Source of the DNA: Calcarisporiella thermophila CBS 279.70
Lineage: Eukaryota > Calcarisporiellomycota
Direction of reading: 5' to 3'
Length of the DNA: 64,000 nt
Assembly: GCF_041956535.1 (NCBI RefSeq)
Contig: NW_027192191.1
Coordinates: 593,077 to 657,076, forward strand
Positions within the stretch are counted from its first letter, which is position 1; every line of letters starts with the position of its first letter. The position numbers and the translations under genes were made by a program. The notes beneath the pieces were generated by a model, which was not told the origin of the DNA, searched no databases, and saw only the letters and a program-made list of their open reading frames with translations. Positions 58,575 through 64,000 of the stretch are shown here, in pieces.

Positions 58575-59246
58575 GATTTTGTTTTGGTTTTTGTGTAAAT
58601 AGCATTATATAATAGATTGGTCCTTGTTTTCCTGGTTGCTAAACGGGGCTCTTTGCTCGGTTAAACCGCCTTGCTTAGTTTACTTTGTTCTCAGACTATA
58701 ATTTACTTTCGGCATAAGTCGCTGCACAGAGCCCGTCTGAACCTTGAAAACTCTGTCATCCCCCCGTACTAATGGGCGAAGCAGGCTCGGCCCGCCGAAA
58801 AAAAGGCGGGGGGGGGGGGGGAGCAAACCGTTGCACCTGCCGCGTTCCGCAATGAGCCACTCCACGCCGCCGAATGGTCCGCTTTGCGGGCCCGGCGGTT
58901 GACTAATGGCCCTGCCGCGGTGACGAAGGCGGGTTGGTGGACCACCGCAAACAAGCCTCCTGGGAAAGCGAATCAAGGGTCCAATGGGGCCAACCTTAAT
59001 TTCATGATTGACGCTCTTTTACCACGTGGGGTGAGCTGTGATTCGTCATGAGATGAAACTCAGTTCCCAAAGCGCTCGGTAAGGCTGGTCAGACAACGAC
59101 CGTTAAATACCTGCTGGGAAGGTGTTTTTTCCTCTTCCAAACCAGCCCTAGAACTCAAAGCCCCTGCTTTTCCCTTTGCTCCCGCCCGCGCCCTCCCCGC
59201 TAGACTTGCTGCCCTCTCTGTGCTCTTCCCCTCTGTTCCCCGCACC
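58575..59246. other. GC-rich intergenic spacer with poly-G tract
   Basis: Includes a G-run of about 15 at 58,806-58,821 and GC-rich blocks. The proteins readable here are compositional noise. It must contain the 2OG oxygenase promoter. Confidence 0.5.
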
Positions 59247-60705
59247 ATGACGATGCTCCAGCTGCCCGTGATAGACCTCGGCCTCTATATGCGCGACAAG
59301 ACGCATCCCGACGCGCAGGCCGAGTGCACCAAATGCGCAGATGCGCTCCGTGACTACGGCGCGCTTGTGGTCAAAGACCCCCGTGTGACCAAGGAGGCCA
59401 ACGACGAGTTCCTGGACATGATGGAGAAGTACTACGGCCAGGAGCATGAGGTAGGCCCCCCCCCCGCTCTCCGTTAGAGTTTGAGGCTCTGTTGGCCTTC
59501 GACTTTTTTGACATTTCTCTCGCCGCCATTAGAAAAAACTGCTTGACGCCCGCCCCCAGCTAGGCTATCAAATCGGTGAGTGTGGGACGGCGTATATGCA
59601 CTCTGGTGCGGTACTTATTTGGTTTGGTAATACAGGTGTCACTCCCGAGCTGGTCGAGGAGCCCAAATGCAAAATCGACATCCGATGCCAGAATGTCATT
59701 AACAGCGTAAAGTTTTATTTCAATTGATCCATTCAGTCCTCTATATGCATGCATGCGTTCTCATCCCAATTGGCCTCCATTCCTCCAGATGCCAGAGCAC
59801 TCGCGACCCCTGATGGCCGACGGCCCCGATCCCAAATGGCGCTTCCACTGGCCCATAGGAGAGCAACCCAAGGAGACCAAGTTCCCTACGCTGAATTCCG
59901 CTCCCGTGATTCCCAAAGGTAAGATACCAATCAATCCCAGACTGGCGGGAGCACGCTATAGGTCGAATTAACAACGTGACGATGCTCTTGTCTCCAGCTT
60001 TTGAGAGCACATGGCAAGCCACCATGGACAGCTGGGGGACTCGCATGCACGATGCGGTCCTGGGTATTGCCGAAATGGCCGCCGTCGGGTTCGGCCTTCC
60101 CGCCAACACTTTCGTAGACATGACCCGCTACGGCCCGCATTTGCTTGCGCCAACCGGCAGCGACCTCGTGAAATACGGCAAGGTTGGAACCGTGCTCGCC
60201 GGGTTCCACTTCGACTTGAGCTTCTTGACCATTCACGGAAAGAGTCGCTTCCCCGGCCTTCACATCTGGCCAAGAAACGGGGCTGAGAAGGTGGCGGTGA
60301 AGGTTCCCGATGGTTGCTTGCTAGTGCAAGCCGGCAAGGAGGTAAGAAAGAAGGAAGAAAAAAATAACAAGGAGCATGCGAATCGATGAGCCATAACACG
60401 GCCCTCTGTTTTCATTTTATCCTTAGATGGAATGGCTTACAGGAGGCGCGGTCATGGCCGGGTATCACGAAGTCGTTGTCACAGAGGCCACCATGGCTGC
60501 AGTTGAAAACGCTAAGCTCAACCATCCTGAAAGGCCACTCTGGCGCATCTCCACCACACTCTTCATGCACATCGCAAGCGACCAGGTGCTGCGCCCCTTG
60601 GGACCCTTTGCCAATCCCGAAAGCGAGAAAAACTACCCCCATAAGCTGACGGGCGACTACATGAGAGAGGAGCTAGACCTGATCAAGCTGAAGGTGTCCT
60701 CGTAA
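59247..60705 (+). CDS. 2-oxoglutarate/Fe(II)-dependent oxygenase-like protein
   Basis: Six exons (59247-59450, 59533-59575, 59636-59706, 59789-59918, 59998-60341, 60427-60705) give 356 residues. The start LQLPVIDLGLYMRD is the usual N-terminal strand of the isopenicillin-N-synthase-like family. The core has HFDLSFLTIHG (H-x-D iron ligands), VPDGCLLVQAGKEMEWLTGG, then AGYHEVVV (second His) and RPLWRISTTLF (R-x-S pair for the 2-oxoglutarate carboxylate). All ligands are present, so it should be an active dioxygenase. The substrate is unknown; relatives are found in plants and fungi for small molecules. No biosynthetic cluster surrounds it, which argues for a housekeeping or stress role. Confidence 0.8.
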
Positions 60706-61018
60706 ATTCCCCCTTTGTTGATATAAATGATCTGTATATCCTCCGTGATTTCCATAGGTTTTACCTTGCATTTTAGGTTTAACTCTTTTAACGAAAATTG
60801 TATTTGAATTAGGATTGAAATATATTTGACACCCTTTGTGATGTAGATTGATTCTGGAGATGCAAACGATTTCGTAGCAAGTATTTATTTTTAAAAAAAA
60901 AAAATATAATAAATGGAGTATAATAAGAAACCCCTCTTGGTTGATATTACCTCTATATGTACATTTAATATGCTTACACATTGCCCTCATGTTGGCTTTT
61001 GCACTTTGAATTCTTACT
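60706..61018. other. Convergent 3' spacer
   Basis: AT-rich, with an A-run near 60,893 and AATAAA-like signals; no coding signal. Confidence 0.5.
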
Positions 61019-61476
61019 TCAGCACACCAAAAAGTCTGCAGCCATAATGAGCTCAAGGGAGAGCTCTGGATCGATTTTGAAATCAGGAATCTCGCTTGTC
61101 GAATTACTATAGCGTGCATTGTAATAGAGATAGCGGCAGACAACTTCTAGAATCACAGCTCTGTATATGATGTTAGCTATCCATGAATTGGCAGAAAAAT
61201 AAATTAGAAAAAATCGCGTACTTGATTGCGGGGAAATGGATCTCATTTTTCTTGGATTCGGCGAATTGATCTATCCATTGTGAATAGCTTAGGTTTTCCG
61301 ATGTTGTCTCTGAAATAACCCTGGTAATATTTACCAAACGAAAGCATATTCTTAATGGTAGCTGATCTCATAGCAACCTCGCGGTCGATAATGAATTCAA
61401 AACCATCACTGCTAATAATGCGAACGTAAGGATTTTGTTCGGAAGATGGGTTTTGGATGGGGTCTTGATCCGCCAT
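61019..61476 (-). CDS. ELOC: Elongin C (BTB/Skp1 fold)
   Basis: Three exons starting at ATG 61476 and ending at 61019; the first exon ends at 61335 and joins in phase to DQFAESKKNEIHFPAIK, and the next to AVILEVVCRYLYYNARYSNS. The protein has VRIISSDGFEFIIDREVAMR, ATIKNMLSF and the family ending TSEIPDFKIDPELSLELIMA, AADFLVC. This is elongin C, about 112-120 residues. It pairs with elongin B and VHL- or SOCS-box proteins in cullin-2/5-type ubiquitin ligases and with elongin A on RNA polymerase II; in yeasts it is Elc1. Short, conserved and complete. Confidence 0.93.
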
Positions 61477-62535
61477 GTTCTGTCACTTGTATTTCCAAGT
61501 TGATCAATAAATTGGATTTTTATTTTCAGTTCTCAGTGTAATAATCTTGTGTTTTAGAGTGGCTTTTCGCGAAAGATTTCAGATGGCTGGATAAATTTCG
61601 AAAATAATCAATATATAAATCTGTTTTCATCTGTTTTCATATTGCATATTGCGACCTTCTTTTACCTCTTACTGTTCAATTAAGTCAGCAATAAATCCGA
61701 ACAAATTATACCCTTTGGTCATTCGCGTATCTCTTTAGCAGCTTTTCTGGGATTATACTCAGAACAAATTCCACTTTTTTCGCATTCCATTTATCCTATC
61801 CCACCTCTTATTGGGGCTACCACGCGGGTTTTTCATCAATAAACTACTGCATTTCTGCTGATTTATAATTGACAACAAGCAATCGCTTGACAGATCGCAA
61901 AGCACGAGGAAAATAGATACATATCGTATCTATTTTAATGACCCAATTCACTTTGGTGGCGTTTATTTTTTTTTATTATTCGTGAAAATATTTCTAATAA
62001 TATAAAGCAGAGAATTCACTAATGACAATATATATAGTATATTGGTTCTTTACGCTGAGGATGTCGCATAAGCTAAAGCTTCCTTGGAAGCTCTTTTAGT
62101 CATCTACTGGAGGGCTCTTAATAAAATTTAAGTATTTTCTGTGATCTTTGGTAAAATGTGTTGAGTTGTGATTAAAATGGAGTGAGTGACGAAATATGAG
62201 GATACAAAGTGTGGGTAAACATTTTCTTAACAATAAAAATGTGATTAAGAACTAGGACGGAAAGAAGCTGTTTCCATATATTTTTTGTTTTGGAGCCTTA
62301 CTTGGAGGTAACAAAATAAAAAACCCCTTTATTTAATGTGAAGTATGACGAAAACAAAATCGAATATTGACAAGCCACTAGTAATAATCCTAAAACGGAA
62401 ACTTATGAATTTAGTTCTCCATAACCAATTCGATTTAATTATTCCCACGAAAAGTAATTTAACGCTATTCACAGGACCTCCTTCAACCCAGCCTATTTTT
62501 CTCTCTCACCACGAATTTAACTATACCTCTCCGAA
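61477..62535. other. AT-rich intergenic region
   Basis: About 1 kb between the divergent elongin C and MetX-like genes. A frame at 62345-62545 has no motif. Nothing else seen. Confidence 0.5.
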
Positions 62536-63561
62536 ATGTCCTTGAAGAAAAGCTTCGACTACGAACTTTTCGAGCTGGGAGATTTTACTACCCAGAATGG
62601 AATGGTCCTTCCGAACGCCAAGTTGGCCTACAAAACATATGGCAAGCTTCAGGGGGAAGACCCTCGAGTGATTGTGTATCCATCGTGGTATTCTGGTACT
62701 ATTGCGGACAACGAATGGCTAATTGGCGAAGATAAGACCCTAGATCCCAGAAAGTTTTTCATTGTTGTTCCATGTCTCTTCGGAAATGGGCAGTCTTCCT
62801 CTCCCTCCAACACCCCCTCGCCCCTGGACGGCCCGCGCTTTCCTAAGATGACCCTTTACGATAATGTACGGGCGCAATATCGTCTGCTTACCGAAAAGCT
62901 CCGCATTCGAAAAGTCTACTGCGTGCTGGGTTGGTCTATGGGCGCACAGCAATCATACCAGTGGGCTGCCCAGTACCCGGATTATGTTGAGCGCATTGCC
63001 CCATTTTGCGGCTCTGCAAAGACTTCTGAGCATAATTTCGTTTTCCTCGAAGGAGTTAAAAATGCTTTGTGCGCAGATGCCGCCTGGTGCCAGGGAGAGT
63101 ACACTGAACAACCTCGAAAGGGCCTCCGCGCACTAGCGAGAGTATATGCCGGCTGGGGTCTTTCACAGTCTTTCTACCGTGAAAAACTCTATATCAATCT
63201 GGGTTATGCATCTCTTGAGGACTTTTTAGTTCGCTTTTGGGAGCATTACTTCCAGCAAAAAGATGCCAACAATCTGTTGGCAATGCTTTGGACCTGGCAG
63301 AATGGCGATATCAGCGACAATGAACTTTACAAAGGTGATTTCGCAAAGGCATTGCGCTCAGTTAAGGCCAAAGTTCTTCTCATGCCGGGCAGACACGATC
63401 TCTACTTCCCTCCTGAGGATAGCGAAATAGAATGCCAACACCTTGCTAATGTTATCTACAAACCTATCGAGTCCATTTGGGGCCACTGGGCTGGAGGTCC
63501 AGGCACCAACCCAGAGGACGTTGAATTCATTGATAAAATGTTGAGGGAGTTCTTGGTCTAA
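62536..63561 (+). CDS. MetX/homoserine acetyltransferase-like alpha/beta hydrolase
   Basis: An intronless frame of 341 residues. It follows the MetX family plan: ELGDFTTQNGMVLPNAKLAY, KTYGKLQ, IVYPSWYSGT, FIVVPCLFGNGQSSSPSNTP, LLTEKLRIRKVYCVLGWSMG. GWSMGAQQS holds the nucleophile Ser; MPGRHDLYFPPEDS the acid Asp; WGHWAGGPG the His. So it is an alpha/beta hydrolase of the homoserine/serine O-acetyltransferase superfamily. It is shorter than Met2 (about 480), and I do not see the acetyltransferase's PxxLSYRT-like signature, so it is more likely an esterase or acyltransferase of the 'MetX-like' kind widespread in fungi. Lack of introns in an intron-rich window is noteworthy. Confidence 0.82.
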   Translation: MSLKKSFDYELFELGDFTTQNGMVLPNAKLAYKTYGKLQGEDPRVIVYPSWYSGTIADNEWLIGEDKTLDPRKFFIVVPCLFGNGQSSSPSNTPSPLDGPRFPKMTLYDNVRAQYRLLTEKLRIRKVYCVLGWSMGAQQSYQWAAQYPDYVERIAPFCGSAKTSEHNFVFLEGVKNALCADAAWCQGEYTEQPRKGLRALARVYAGWGLSQSFYREKLYINLGYASLEDFLVRFWEHYFQQKDANNLLAMLWTWQNGDISDNELYKGDFAKALRSVKAKVLLMPGRHDLYFPPEDSEIECQHLANVIYKPIESIWGHWAGGPGTNPEDVEFIDKMLREFLV

Positions 63562-64000
63562 TTTTCAGCCAATCACTCCTTTTTATCTTTACCGATTATA
63601 TTATTAGCAGTAATAGTATTTGTAGTAACGCCTATTGGCCCAAATTTATCTCTGCTATATGGGCTTGGTGGCCATAACAATAAACAATGGCCATAATTGA
63701 TATTAAGTGAATTAATATTCTAATATTAATGAATGAAAAGGTATCAGATATTTGCTCCTATGGATGTTAACGGGTATGAATTGTTCAGAGTGTTGCAAAG
63801 ATTTGAATGATTTAGCAAGTAAATTATGCTACATGCCTTGACAACTCTTGAACTTCAAGCTATTCTATGAAGTAGGCTGTATATTGGTATATCTTATATC
63901 TTCACATGGCTCTAATGGCAATAACAAGAGTCAAGTGTATGAATTCGGGGCCTAATCTGATGAAAAATTGTTTCTAAACATATTACCATATTAGGCCTTA
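63562..64000. other. 3' flank at window edge
   Basis: AT-rich region after the MetX-like gene; no coding frame before the window ends. Confidence 0.5.

Overview
The window looks like nuclear DNA of a fungus, probably an early-diverging, intron-rich lineage; no marker here fixes the phylum. Evidence: nearly every gene is split by short GT...AG introns (about 50-100 nt), genes sit close together on both strands, and fungal-typical families (PMT2 O-mannosyltransferase, a DUF1752/Reg1-like protein, an Uds1 septation protein, a MATA-type HMG box, a MARVEL-type membrane protein) lie beside families often lost from yeasts (elongin C, MFAP1, SNRNP27, a complete FNIP, a TMEM42-like transporter). I saw no rRNA, tRNA, CRISPR array or recognisable transposon. 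Layout: 0.6-6.4 kb holds a Reg1-like PP1 regulatory protein, ribosomal protein uS11 and a secreted M64 zinc metallopeptidase. 7-8.7 kb is accessory: one intact gene for a secreted protein with 18 cysteines plus two decayed copies. 9.3-20.5 kb carries a Yap/Pap1-type bZIP factor, tri-snRNP protein SNRNP27, CCAAT-factor subunit NF-YA (with a 9-nt microexon), a TMEM42-like membrane protein, a CAP/PR-1 secreted protein with a basic tail, and PMT2. 20.8-25.3 kb is the most unusual part: a mating-type-like HMG-box gene, a BTB-like gene, a beta-propeller gene and a homeobox gene side by side, a candidate MAT-like locus. 26.9-32.9 kb has an Atf1/ATF2-like bZIP factor and a 1,202-residue Glu/Ala/Pro-rich disordered protein. 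From about 33 kb the DNA becomes more GC-rich: sugar transporter, a short Rrp5, an orphan membrane-anchored protein, cohesin kleisin Rad21, a MARVEL-like four-helix protein, an Uds1-domain coiled coil, FNIP, splicing factor MFAP1, a 2-oxoglutarate oxygenase, elongin C, and a MetX-family alpha/beta hydrolase. How they work together: mostly independent housekeeping genes. Three transcription-factor genes (AP-1-like, NF-YA, Atf1-like) each carry a matching binding site upstream, suggesting autoregulation, and rad21 carries E2F-like and MluI cell-cycle boxes. Exon limits were read from GT/AG signals with frame continuity; most add up to whole codon counts, but those of the M64 N-terminus, part of PMT2, rad21 and part of FNIP are approximate.
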